A stretch of 64,000 nt of DNA. Source: Tetrastigma voinierianum (taxonomy: Eukaryota > Streptophyta > Magnoliopsida > Vitales > Vitaceae). Location: the NCBI GenBank assembly GCA_016808115.1, contig JAEQBH010004429.1, forward strand, positions 186,001 to 250,000, in the 5' to 3' direction. The translations under genes and the position numbers were made by a program. Below the pieces are notes generated by a model. That model saw only the letters and a list, made by a program, of their open reading frames with translations, searched no databases and had not been told where the DNA came from. Below are positions 11,119-22,809 of the stretch, one piece after another (within the stretch, counting starts at the first letter, position 1; each line of letters starts with the position of its first letter).

Positions 11119-13623
11119 TTAAGAACGATTGTGACCAGGTTGTTTGCACAACCCGCATGTGATCGGGGGTTTTCCCCTCCCCAACATGCCATTTCATTAT
11201 ACAGCCGGGTTGATTTGGACGTCACTTCCAAGCCGTTGCGTGACTCGGTCGTCGCAATCCACAGTTCCATCGTAAGAGGCCATAAATGCCCCGTTTGAAT
11301 ATTGGATGGAAAGGGGGTGCCCATGTATCATAGTGCGACTTGTTGGTATGTGGCGCTATAAACTTGGCGAAAATCGACACGGCGATGCGGCATCTTGATA
11401 TATAATAATATATTGCTGGAAAGCCATATATCCGATATCTTCTACGTGGTAGTTTTTCATGTAAGTTGTGGCGATGGAGTTTGACCACTCCTTGACTTTA
11501 CATGGAATAGGCGCTCACGTGATCGTAAGGACAATTTCCATCAGCAACCTTAACAGCAAGGCCTGTTCGCGCATCCAACGTACAGAGTGGTGCTGGAGGA
11601 TGCCAGTATTAGCACTACTTCTCTTCTTGCAACAAAGTAACTATTGAGACGGAAAAAGGTCAAAATTTGTCTTGTCACGATTCTTGGGGCTTGAGCTCCT
11701 TTAAGGACACTATTAAATACCTCTAGTATTTGTTGTCATTAAACCATATCTTCGACCTCCGTCGTGGCCAGAAGAAACCCCATCGGGCAGAATTTGCCTG
11801 CAACCATTGTAATGCTTCAGATTGATTCTCCCGATTGTATTCATATGCTTTTTGAATTTCCGTTCTGTACTCGCTAAAGCTGCTCGGCAAACCAAATTCT
11901 TCAAAATTTTATCTTTGAACCGGGTCATAAAATTGCTAGCGAAATGACGCATGCAAATCCTGTGATATCTGAGAATGGTGTGACAAGAGATCGGCCATTG
12001 CTTTGCCATAATTCTGGATAATACGTATGATATAAACGCAAATTCACGCCCTTTGAGTAGCAGTTTCTAATGCATGCCAAGAACCATCCCAAACTACTCC
12101 GGTATTCGCCTTCTGTAATAGCAAATGTCAATGGAAACAACTGATTATTTCCGTCACACCCCATAGCAATCAATAACTTGCCTTTATACTTCCCATATAA
12201 ATGTGTACCATCTATACTCATAACGGGACGACAATGTTGGAACCCTTCAATGGATGGCTTGAATGACCAGAACACACGTTGGAATATCTCAGTGTTTGGC
12301 ATGTTAGTTTCACATGTTTTCCAAACAACAACACATCCAGGATTTGCTTGCTCTATGCCTAAGAACAAACGTGGTAACTCTGTATATGACTTAGAGAAGT
12401 CGCCGAATAACTGTCTAATTGCTTTATGCTTCCTATCCAACGCCTTTTTGTATGATATTTGATATCCCCATTTTTCCATCACACTCGCCTGAATAGCAAC
12501 CGTAGACAATGTATGAATTATTTGAATTAATGCCTTTATATGAGTAGAAACAATTGGGAGTCTAGTTGATGATGGTCGGTTCGGCGAAGATTAACACAAG
12601 TATGCGGCCCGATTATATTTGTTGATAATAAATAGCAAGTATCTTTGATAACCGTTGCAGAAGCTTCCATTAACAACGACATTCTTAGGTCTTCTTACGT
12701 CTTAAAGCGGCCCGATTTTTGAGGATGCAACAGCGACATACTCTTGGTGTGTGCTTTAATAGAGTAAATCTTTCATGACCTCTTGCAAATCAATTTGAAT
12801 TAAAAACTTGACCAGTGCAGATTCTCCTTTCGAATTAGAGTAGTAGAACGCACCATGGAGTCGACTACTTGCAACAGCATTATGCGGGTTTTGACATGTT
12901 GGGATTGAGGAGTTAGTGGTAAGTGATGGCCAGCGGGGATGGCTCATCCGATGTCTCATCATATACAGGTGATTTGATACATCCGCAGATGGCATGTGCG
13001 AACATATATACCTTGTTCATTCTCCAAAACTTGGTTGAAAGCTCGAAGAATGATGTCTGTCGATCAACTTGACGCCCAATCCATCTCCATCGCATTCATC
13101 ATCAACATCTTCACCATATATTCATCATTCACCGTTCTTCATGCGCATTATCTTCATCATCTCCATTTGGTCCGATTATCCGGTCTTTGCGGACCCTTTA
13201 CTACAAACCCTAGCCGTAGTCAAGCGTGCAACATTGTAATTGTCGCGAACAAATATATCTGCATGGCCACCCACAGATTGGTTCACTTGTGCCTTGACTC
13301 GAACAACTTTAATATACAATTCAATTTCCTCAATGGTTGGTGTGTTAACGAATCCACCTCTTGTCATCCCGCCTTTGGATAAGGTTTAAGGCTTTTCGCA
13401 AACTCCCCAGGGGATACTTACAATTGAGTACTAATTTGAACCTTCATTTGTCGATGGATTTGTCTTTAAAATTATATTAATATCGATCGGTCTTGAAAAG
13501 TGCATTCAGCCAAGTCTTCCGAGGCTTCGATAACAGTTTCGCTCCCTCATATTTGACATCTGTTTCACTCCTCGATAGTTGTCCATTATAGTAACATGTC
13601 ACGGGAATTGTTGGAACAGACAT
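11119..13623 (-). pseudogene. MuDR-type MULE transposase, degenerate
   Basis: Read on the minus strand from ATG 13623 the pieces appear in family order. The N-terminal MuDR domain contains CYYNGQLSRSETDVKYEGAK and PRKTWLNALFKTDR (13623-13480). The plant MuDR DNA-binding region contains STHQEYVAVASSK (about 12900-12690). The DDE transposase core at 12509-11925 contains WKTCET, the first catalytic Asp in VMSIDGTHLYGKYKGKLLIA, and AFAITEGE. Then come RYGLMTTNTRGI (about 11730), a SWIM-like region (about 11500-11400), and a C-terminal zinc knuckle CGLCKQPGHNRS ending in TAA at 11119-11121. Frames change several times and stops intervene, so no full protein is made. Full-length members are roughly 700-900 aa, which this span matches. 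The family call is secure. Confidence 0.9.
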
Positions 13624-14589
13624 AATTGACCTATACAAAATTGTCTCAAATTAATTAAATATTAGAATGTATTATCCTTATATCACATCAACTTTATCAT
13701 AAATAAAACAAACACTAAATATGGATTGGTCATCGACTGTCAAATTAAAAGATAAGTAAACAAGTTTATTTCAATATTTGTCAAGCTAAAACATGGAAAT
13801 GGGGAAATGGGCCAAATAATCTCCTTGAGGAAAGGCTGTAAAAAATGCAGTGAATACGGTCTGAAAGTTATTCACATCTACTAAAATATATTTAAGTCGT
13901 AGATTTAACATGTACCACATAGAACTACGATCATTGATGAATTTTATTTTGGGTTTATTGAACGGAACCTAATTACCTGGCGATGAAAGAGTTGTCTTCT
14001 TTCTTGCTTTAATGTTTCAAACCATCATCCACTACGGTCGACTTTCATGTCTCTTACTCATCTCATACTTCAATTCCTGCTTAATTTTAACTTAGGCTTG
14101 ACCAGGTCTTTTTCCAGCTACGTCATTAACCTGTTGAATAAACATTTTCCTTGAACAAGAACAATTTGGAGGACCAGAATAATTTCATTAACAAATTCTC
14201 TTCTAATGATAGTAAAAGTCGGTACCCGGGCTTACCAATGTGGAAGACTAAACCGGATCTCAGCAAATAAGAAAGTTCCTGATTCTTGGGTGTTTTGTCT
14301 CATTAGAACAAGCCCAATTATGACAGATAAGAATCCGTGATGTGGAGAGAATTTAAGAATCGAAAGGCATGATCCATCCATACTTACATTGTGCGAGAAA
14401 TTTATGGCAGAATTGCCAGTCGAACACTAAATGAATAAAACAAATGCGAATAACAAATCAAAACATCGGGAAAAGTACGAGTCGAGGGCGTGAAGGAGAA
14501 TGGCCAGCGGCGGGGAGAAGGGAAGAGCTCGGCGCGGGACAGCAATCGGGCCGGACCAGTGCGACCCGAAGCGAGGAAAGGGAAAAGCG
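13624..14589. other. MULE right arm, noncoding
   Basis: Nothing coding is recognised. The segment lies upstream of the transposase start and would hold its promoter if the element once functioned. At 14402-14589 the G+C content rises; this pyrimidine-rich (minus-strand) sequence loosely matches 3090-3260 and may extend the right terminal inverted repeat inward. Confidence 0.45.
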
Positions 14590-14740
14590 GCGAAGGGAGA
14601 ATGAAAAAAAGCCACACCCAAACGAGGTATAACTTGGCGATTGCGCGGGTGAATAGCGGCTTTGAATTAGTTGATTATCGGCGTTGAGAGCAACTGGCAT
14701 TTGAATTAGTTGAATCACCGGCGTTAATGAGCAACGAGTG
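14590..14740 (-). repeat. Right terminal inverted repeat of MULE (diverged)
   Basis: This is the partner of the left inverted repeat at 2985-3130. It also holds a 47-bp internal tandem duplication: TTTGAATTAGTTGATTATCG, GCGTTGAGAGCAAC and TTTGAATTAGTTGAATCACC, GGCGTTAATGAGCAAC, starting near 14661 and 14701. The left repeat has a matching but more diverged pair. Sharing that internal duplication supports common origin of the two ends. Confidence 0.6.
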
Positions 14741-15279
14741 AGTACTTGAAATCTTGGCGTTCTCGGCAATGACCAGTGCAATCAAGCGTGTTCTCGCGAC
14801 CCCGAAACCTGCTGAATCAAATCCGTGGATTCGCAATCTTAGGCATTAAGGTATAATTTGGGAAATTTTTTTGTTGCAACTGTAATTTTATTTTATTTTA
14901 TTTTATTTGCCGTATTTCCTTACAAAACTCGGGATATTGATCGAGATTCAAGAGTAAACAACCATATCGCAGAAATACACAAATTTAAAAAATTAAGGAA
15001 ATTCAATAATCTCCTTTATATAATAACACCAAGTAAAAGAAGATACAGAATTTCATAATTATTGTAAAGATACATGTTCTCTGTTCAACACGAACATGGA
15101 ATGGACGAATTATTGCTTCCCCAAGACAAAAAAAAAAATGCTTATGCAGACAAACCCATATTTACACATGAATCAATCAACTATCAAAATTAAATCCCAA
15201 GAATTAAAGAATTTCAAAGCTACCCAAACCAACCAACCCCCTAATAATTCAACTGATCAGAAACAACAATCGTTTATTC
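14741..15279. other. Intergenic, includes presumed 3' UTR of the IMK2-like gene
   Basis: There are no recognised genes. The part next to 15280 (about 15060-15279) lies downstream of the IMK2-like stop codon on the minus strand and is probably its 3' UTR. AATAAA on the minus strand at 15273-15278 is too close to the stop to be a sure poly(A) signal. The left part, 14741-14860, may still belong to the MULE end. Confidence 0.45.
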
Positions 15280-18200
15280 TTATTCGTCAGCCAAGGGGAC
15301 TTTGGTTGCATCATCGCCGGAAGTGGCAGTGGCAGTGGCAGCGGCAGCCAGCTCCGGCTTAATCTCTTCCAGTTGCTGTAGGACCTGCTGAACTTCCGGC
15401 CGGGCCGCCGGTGAAGGGTCAACGCAGTGAAGAGCTAATTTCAGTGTGTTCAGCAACTCATCACCTGTGGTTGATGATGCATCCCTCATCAGCTCCAAAT
15501 CAAACACTTCGTTCGTCCACTCCTCCTTCACAATCGACGCCACCCATTGGGGTAAGTCCACCCCACCATCCATTTCCTCACCTGGAGACTTTCCTGTTAA
15601 GAGTTCCAATATGATTACCCCAAGGCTGTAGACATCACTCTTGGTATTAGCCTTTTTGACCTTCGAAAGCTCCGGTGCTTGGTAGCCTAGCGCTCCGGCA
15701 GTGGCGAAGACATTGGTGTTGGCCGCAGTTGTCATTAGCCTGTACAGCCCGTAGTCAGCGATATGAGCGTTGGTTTCTTCATCGAGCAGTATGTTGCTCG
15801 AAGTGAGATGCCCATGTGTTATGTTTTCTTGACTATGGAGGTAGAAGAGGCCTCTTGTGATGCCCATTGCTATGTTCATCCTTGTCGCCCAACTGATGAC
15901 TGTTTCAGGGCCACGAGCTGCATACACAAAAAAGATGCGAATATTAGTTAGTTAGAGACTACTAATGATTTGTCTTCTTGTTCTTTGAATTTAATAGTTG
16001 GGTTGAACAGAGTAATTGCGTTGTATTACAAGTCTGTTCCAAGAGGGAAGGATGGAGGACTAGGAACAGATAACTACACCCCAAATACATGAAGTGAAAG
16101 TGAGAAAAAAAAGTTGGGTTGAGCAGAGTAATTGCGTTATATTACACTTTTCCTACAAAGGGAAGTTCTAGGCTCGTAATCTTTGCAAAAATAGAGAACT
16201 TCACCGCAATTACCTGAAGTGAAAGTGAAACAGAGTAATTGCGTTGTTTTACAACCGTTCCAAGAGGGAGGTTCTAGGCTGGAATCTTTGTAGGAATAAA
16301 GTGAGTATTACACCGCAATTACATGAAGTGAAAGTGAGTGAAAAAAAAGTTGGGTTGAGCAGAGTTATTACTTACTCTTGTTCATATCAGGAGGCTCGAA
16401 TCTATCTTTATAGGAACAAAATACTTACTACAAGAAAACTCTTGAATCTTTGTAAGAACAAGGTACTTACTACAAGGCAGTTACACGAAATGAAAGTGAA
16501 AAAAAGAAAGTTGGGTTGAACCTACTTACCGTGAAGGAAGGAGGAAAGACTCCCTTTAGGCATGTAATCAAAGACAAGGAGCTTCTCTCCTTTGGGTCCC
16601 ATGTAATAAGCTCTGAGAGCTAGGAGATTGGGGTGTCTGATCTTTCCAAGAGTAGCAACCTCAATCTCGAACTCTTTTTGGCCTTTTGCGATCTTTTCCC
16701 TTAGCCTCTTAACTGCAACTTGATTACCATCATCCAGTGTTGCCTTGTATGCAGTCCCATAAGTGCTCTTCCCCATTATCTCAGCTGTTGCACACAGCAG
16801 ATCATCGGCTGTGAACAGGAATGGCCCGTCAAAATGGACGAGTTTTCCGCCGGTTTCGCCACCGCCGGATTCAGCTTCAGAGGCAACTGCCGGGGCTGCC
16901 TTCTCGCCTCCCCCAGACCGGCCTGCTGTTTTACCGCCTTTTGCTTTTGTAGCAGCCTTTTTCCTCAACAAACAACAGAGCAAAACACAGCAGAGGAGAA
17001 GCAGAATTACCAGTAGAGCGCCCGCTGCTATGAGAATTATGTCCTTGGTGCTTAGTCTGCGGCGGTGGTGATTTTGTTTTGGTGGAGGTGAAAGAATTTG
17101 AGGTGGAGGAGGACATGGAGTGGAGACGCTATATCCACATAGCTGTAGATTCCCAACGAAAGAGCTCGAATTGAACTTTTGGGAGAGATGGGACGGAACC
17201 GCACCGGAGAGGTTGTTGTAAGCAACATTGAAATCACTGAGATTGGGAAGGTTGGCAAGCGAATCCGGAATCGCTCCACTGAATTGATTTCCAGATAATT
17301 CAATTTGGGTAAGGGCAGAAATGTTCCCAATAGTGGCAGGGATTTGGCCTTCAAATTGATTATTCTTCAGATTGAATACTGACAGATTTTGCATCCTGTC
17401 CATGGATTCTGGGATCTCGCCATTGAGGCGATTCCCTTCAAGATTCAACAAAGAGAGAGAGGAGAGGTTGGAAAGGCTAGAGGGCAAGCTTCCATGGATG
17501 GAATTGTTTGACAAATCTAGCATTTGGAGCCTAGAAAGACTTCCAAAGTCATCAGGTATGGTCCCATCAATCCGGTTATGACTCAGATAAATCGATTCCA
17601 GATTTCCCAATTTACTCAAAGAATCAGGAATAGCTCCCGATATAAGATTATGATCAATACTCAAGGTCTGAAGTTGATAAACATTCTCCCCTGTTCCACC
17701 ACCCCAAGTATTCGGAATGGAACCGGAGAGATTGTTATACTGAAGAGCAAGGAAAATAAGAGAGCGGGTTTGAGTGAGACTAACCGGGATCGACCCAGAA
17801 AATGAATTGAAGCTCAAGTTGAGTCTGTATAATTTGGTGGAGTTCGCCAGACTAGGAGGAACAGTCCCAGTAAGAAGATTGTTACTAACATCAAAGGTCT
17901 GAAGAAGACGGCAGTAGCCAATAGAAGGGGGGACTGAACCAGAAAGCCTGTTATTGAAGAGATAAACACCTCTAAGGTTTGGAAGGAAGCCGAGTGATGT
18001 CGGGACAGGGCCGACAAGAAGATTGTCATGGAGACTAATCCGCCGGAGTGCTTGCAGCTGCCCAATCTTTTCCGAGATTCGGCCTCCCAATCCCTTCCAT
18101 GGAAGCTGAATGGCGATAACCTGTCCCTGAGCGCACTTGATTCCTGCCCACCCACCAGAACAAGCTCCCAAACCGGTGTCGTTCCAGGTCCGCAAAGCCC

Positions 18201-18381
18201 CTCTCGAATCGACGAATTCATGTTTTAAGGCCTTGAGTGATTGATAATCTGCTTGAGTCACCACCACTCCATCCCATGGATGGCCATGGCCGGAAACAAC
18301 TGGAAAGGTGATAGAGACGACGACCAGAATAAACAAGAACAGGTGCTTGAAGAGAGAGGAATTCTGCTCTTTCTTATTCAT
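15280..18381 (-). CDS. IMK2: IMK2-like LRR receptor pseudokinase (two exons, 829 aa)
   Basis: The CDS is complement(join(15280..15917,16530..18381)). The intron follows GT-AG (donor GTAAG at 16529, acceptor GCAG ending at 15918) and splits an Ala codon, joining FLH to ARGPETVISW. It encodes an 829-aa plasma-membrane receptor: signal peptide (1-~30), Cys-paired N-cap, about a dozen LRRs (~80-400), membrane span (~447-472, ILIAAGALLVILLLLCCVLL), Gly/Ala-rich linker, and kinase domain (~525-810). The glycine loop GKSTYG (537-542) and VAVK Lys558 are kept, but HRD is HGH (652-654) and DFG is DYG (672-674). This matches Arabidopsis IMK2, called inactive and tied to meristem signalling; a signalling-scaffold role is inferred. 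The start is ATG at 18381; the in-frame codon at 18390 is GTG. No frame breaks are present. Arabidopsis IMK2 is of similar length. Confidence 0.95.
15997..16520. repeat. ~117-bp tandem repeat filling the IMK2 intron
   Basis: The phrase GTTGGGTTGARCAGAGTAAT begins repeats at about 15997, 16114, 16349 and, lacking its first bases, 16228; a last partial copy (GTTGGGTTGAAC) at 16510-16521 abuts the splice donor. Other shared landmarks in each copy are TTCCAAGAGGGA or similar, CACCGCAATTACATGAAGTG and AAAGTGA followed by an A run. The array occupies about 520 of the 612 intron bases. The gene's reading frame is unaffected. Confidence 0.88.
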
Positions 18382-20375
18382 CTCTTCCACTGTAAACCGA
18401 AAGGGATCTCTCCCTAGAACCCCCCCAGTACAAGTATAGAAATAGAATCAAGGAAGAGCAGAAGAGCAGAAGAGCTTATTGATTCTATCTCTAAATTTAG
18501 GAAAGAGATTTTATTGATGAGAAGAAGAAAGAAGAAACTAAACGGTAAATAAGGAGAGAAAGGGATGGGTGGGAGCTCTGATCCAGCATATGAGAGTGAG
18601 TCAGTAAGCAGGGAGAATCTTGTTAAGACACGAGGAGGATGAGGAAACTTCATTTTAGTTTTATCCTAACGGCTAGTTTTTATGTAGGGGTCGTTGTGAA
18701 TGAGGTTTTTCTTTTTTGTTGGAGAGAGAGTTCACTTACTTCCAATCCAACGGCTTTATTTCGTGGGGCACCCACATATCCTAAATTACAAAATTGACTA
18801 AAAGTCTTTGGTTTCCGTTGGAAAGTTGACCAGAACACCAACGGTCTCGTCACCGTCAAATCAATTTACTACCATAACAGAGTGAGTTACCTCGTACCCG
18901 CATTGGGTAACTAGAGATCTAGCTGCATTTTCTAAATCAAGTTAATCAACATATACCAAATGAAATCAGACGAGGATGGGATGGGCAAAAGGGGAAAAGT
19001 TATTTTTTGCGTTTTATATACATAAAAAAAAAAAAACTTTTGTTTATTCAAACTAACCCTATATTAATAAAAATATATAATCTAGATCGCTAAAAATTAT
19101 AAATGCTGAAACAATATCTAAGTTAAAAGTATAATGAATCGATTCAAAGTTTATATATTTGATAGTTAGGACTACCAGCGTCGATATTATTATTATGGTA
19201 ATATATTTATAATCATTTCATAATATTTTAACAATCGTTGATTTAATTTATTATCGTTTATCGAATATATTTTCTTTCGTTTAAAAATCGGTCTACCGTA
19301 TAAATCGCGTCATGTGCGATGATGTAACCAAGCATCAGCGCCAAGTGACCAGGCTTTTATTTGGCTTTATATTAGAAACAAGTGTTCATCTAAAATTGCA
19401 CTATTAAGGTACGGTCAGAAGAAGCGTGGCGTGGGAGCTGGTATTTAGGTAAACGTTATTGGTTCAAACTCTTAGGTGAAGATCAATTTGCATTAACTTT
19501 ACCTTCTTTTATTTATTTATTTTTTTGTAATCCTGATTCCTTGGCACCTTGCCCTAGGCCCGAAGTCTGAATTTTGGGCCGAAGTCCTATATGGGTCGCA
19601 CGATTGCATATGAGCCCGTCCCAAACCCAGCTCAATATGGTTTTAAGTGATGGCCGATGGGATGGTCATGGTATGTCGGTGCTTCTAAATAAGAAGCTGC
19701 ATATATTTTATATACAAAAATAAATAAATATGTATGGTAGAAAAATTAGAAAGTAACTTCTATATTTATTATGTGATGAAGTTAATGGATAGTTTCTCCC
19801 TCAATAAAGTGATTTCTTCATCTGAAGTCTGAACGACTTTCGCTCTTAATAAAATAGTTTATTTTCTTTTGTTTTTTTTATGTTTTTATCATTTTTTTTA
19901 ATGGTTTACGATAATTTATTTATTGGTTGATTTTTCGTATGGACAGAGTTAAACAAACAAATCTATTTGATTAAATAAAGAAATCGTATCAATCTTATTA
20001 AAATTAATATCGCCGTGAATCTAGAATTTTAAGATACTTGAATTCACCAAATTATGTAAATCTTAAACCGTTTAATCTTGTTATTAACTTTGAATCTTAT
20101 ATATTTATAATGTTGATATAATGTCTTTAGCTTTGTGATTACGAATCATGATCTAGTTGTCTTGCCGTTCTGAATCATGATATGACGCCAGTGGAAATGA
20201 TAAATGTTATAAAATATATAGGATATTTCACCTTCAATAATCAATAATACTATCAGCATTCATTAACAGTTTTAAAACTTAAACCTCCCTTCCTCCCCAA
20301 TCCCCATCAACATGAAGTTATTTATTTGTCGGTAGATACAATCATACAAATCTTATACCATCAAATCCCTCTATA

Positions 20376-20434
<59 letters not shown>

Positions 20435-21982
20435 AAAATAATTATAAATTCATAACAAATGATAAATGTCATTCAAAATCATTACTCCAAATCCATATTC
20501 TTAAGAAACAAGATATTGTATAGCGAGGAGACAACTGGAAGAGAACAATGCACTTCATTATGAATAAATAGAAGACTGAATTGTTCGCAGAAATGATTTG
20601 GTAGTCTCCTCCATGGGAGTTGAAATACAATTATATGATTTATTTCAGCTTTTTAGATAGTAATTACAGGATGTGTTTGTTTGAGAGGAGCTAGAAAAGT
20701 CCCTAAAATAATCTTTTATGGAAAAAAAATCCCCAAATAATTCATATTTCAAAATTTTTACTTCTACTAATCTCTTTTTACCGCATCATCATCAAAACTA
20801 ACTACAGTTACCATAGTTACAAACTATGGTTTTAGACGTAAAATTAGAAACATGGTTGTAAACTATGATTTAAAAATTTTAAAACTGTAAAAGTTAAATT
20901 TATAATATTTATTCCGTATGAGGCAGGTTTATCTTGGATTAAATGATAGTTTTATCTGCTACAGAATACATTTAGATTAAAATTTTATCGGAAAACACAT
21001 ATCTGAAAATAATCCTTGATTTGCTTGATGTAAAACTTATTAGGTGAGTTGCTCATATGAAACGAAACTTCTGTGAAACCAAATCATAATCACCAACCGC
21101 AGTTACCAATTACCAATTCTTAATCACCAACCACGGTTACCAATTACGGTTGGACATAATTTCGAAACATAAATTATTTTGGAACATGACTCAGAAACAA
21201 ATTTGTTCTTTCTCGGGAAAAGCAATAAATCAAATACCATGTATTCCAAGGGGCCATAATTAGCCTCAATCCTTTACATCTACCATTGATTGCTCACTAA
21301 CAGATTACAGATCAAAACAAAATTCTTAACCCAAGGGCAATCAATAGAAACTCAACTTGTATAACTCCTACAGACTTTTCAGCAGCAGCAATCACGCTAG
21401 CTACATGCTAATGTTTTTTCTATCAAATTCCAAACACCATTTAGCAACACATGAATTTGATATTTCAACAAATCTTACTGTATGTTCATATAAAATTTTT
21501 GGGTTTTCCTGACGGTATATGTTAGACAACTTACATTCAATGCCCAAATCTCCTCATCAGTCAACTGATTCCAATCTCTTCAATTCCAAATTACTAGCAA
21601 CCAGAACAAAAGGAAGCGATTCATATTGCCATAAAAAAGAAAACAGATTCGTGATTGAGAAAGGCACATCAATAAATAGGGCATGTGTATAAGAAAATAA
21701 ACGATAAATTAGGACAATTTCATTTCGCATCCTCAATGGAAACGGTAAGACTTTTGTGTTGGATGCAGATCTGACATACAACCCTAGCAAAACCATTCTA
21801 CGGAATACAAATTTCCAGAAGACACAAGAAAATATACATTCCCCAAAGAATCAGTGTAAAATTAGATCCACCCAATTGAAATTGAAGAAAAAATTAACAA
21901 ATATAATCAATCATAGAGAAAATTACAGGGTAAGTGAGATGGACCCGAAGATCCATATAGATGTTTAAAACAAGGAAAAGGA

Positions 21983-22044
<62 letters not shown>

Positions 22045-22174
22045 AATATTTTCGCATCAATATCCAACCTACTTATATATTTATATGATGAAAGTTACAA
22101 TTATTCTTCTTTTTCCTACCAGATATTGGATCAGGGTTAAAATGCAATCACTAAATTACAGGAGATTTAAACCC
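18382..22174. other. Intergenic; IMK2 leader and promoter, then AT-rich DNA
   Basis: 18382-18650 is the presumed 5' UTR and core promoter of the IMK2-like gene (minus strand), with pyrimidine-rich leader sequence in that sense. From 18700 no gene is seen. TA tracts lie at 20377-20431 and 21985-22042, with palindromic units of the GTAGTT type at 20790-20900 and 21090-21150. The rest is unremarkable AT-rich sequence. Confidence 0.55.
20790..20905. repeat. Palindromic GTAGTT/AACTAC-type units
   Basis: Units such as CCATAGTTACAAACTATGGT (a near-perfect 20-base palindrome with a short loop) and a second diverged copy ending AACTATGATTTAAAA resemble the subterminal units of the MITE at 1676-2267. 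A third, weaker group (ACCACGGTTACCAATTACGG) lies at 21090-21150. These may be fragments of the same MITE family. Confidence 0.5.
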
Positions 22175-22809
22175 TCAAACGCGTGCAGCGACCACGGGAG
22201 CGGCATTAGAGGGGGTAGCGCCTAGGAAAGCAAAGTCAACGGCGGCGGGCTCTTGCTCGTCGGAAGAGATCGTCGGGAGACTCTAAATGCGTGAACGCAA
22301 ACGTGGCCACACCAACCATGAGAGCGGAGATGAGAACAGATCCGACGCTGGTGAGAAGCGACAACGCTGAGGACGAGGAGGACGCCGAAGTCGCGCTCGG
22401 AAAATTACGGCGAAGAGGGACGAGAGGAGGATCGGAGGGGCGGAAGAGGTAAAGGAAGACCCAGGCGGCGAGGAGTGAGAGGAGGAGGGAGAGGAGGGAG
22501 AAAAGGATTGGTGTGAGGAGAGAAGCAAGGGTAGAGCTACGAGGAGAGGTAGTTGACGCGGAGTAGAATTAGTTCTTGCGGATGCGGAGGGCGGCATCGG
22601 AGACTGAGTCAGGGCGGGAGAAAGCGGGTGCAGTCCACAAGCTCGGACCATGGGCGGCATGAGGCAGAAGCCTGTTGCCGGACGGAATCGGTGAGGTGGT
22701 TGATAAACGCGCGGACGGCGGGGGTGGCGACCGGAGGCTGCGATTGAGCCGATGTGGCGACGGATTGCTGGTTGGAAATAGGGAGAATTGGAGGAGATGA
22801 AGTCGCCAT
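22175..22809 (-). pseudogene. PRA1 family protein (prenylated Rab acceptor), ~8 frame changes
   Basis: PRA1 proteins are small four-helix membrane proteins of ER, Golgi and endosomes that bind prenylated Rab GTPases. Read from ATG 22809 (MATSSPPILPIS) through all frames, the plant family order is complete: PAVRAFINHL, CRPWSELVD, SRPDSVSDAALRIRKN, RVNYLS, the membrane segment SLLAAWVFLYLFRPSDPPLV, SERDFGVLLVLSVV, the second membrane segment TSVGSVLISALMVGVA, DDLF, then DEQEPAAVDFAFLGATP and the TGA at 22175-22177. Frame changes fall near 22627, 22565, 22540, 22402, 22355, 22300, 22280 and 22262, with an in-frame stop near 22566. It is a single exon. Amino acids between breaks are well conserved, so this is either a very young pseudogene or a real gene with consensus indels. 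Confidence 0.88.

Larger units (their letters stand above)
2985..14740. mobile_element. Degenerate Mutator-like element (MULE) carrying a PMD gene
   Basis: A MuDR-type transposase relic (minus, 11119-13623) and a plant-mobile-domain gene relic (plus, 6523-8200) lie between two diverged inverted repeats at about 2985-3130 and 14590-14740. The two genes converge. In maize MuDR, mudrA and mudrB are likewise transcribed convergently from long terminal inverted repeats, and PMD proteins are known to travel with MULEs; those are family facts. That the four parts form one element is inference from their arrangement. Both genes are broken, so the copy is not autonomous. The outermost termini and a 9-bp target duplication were not identified. 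Confidence 0.6.

Noticed and set aside
18388..18390. Upstream start codon for the IMK2-like gene
   Set aside because: The codon there is GTG, not ATG; the first in-frame ATG is at 18381, directly before a good signal peptide.
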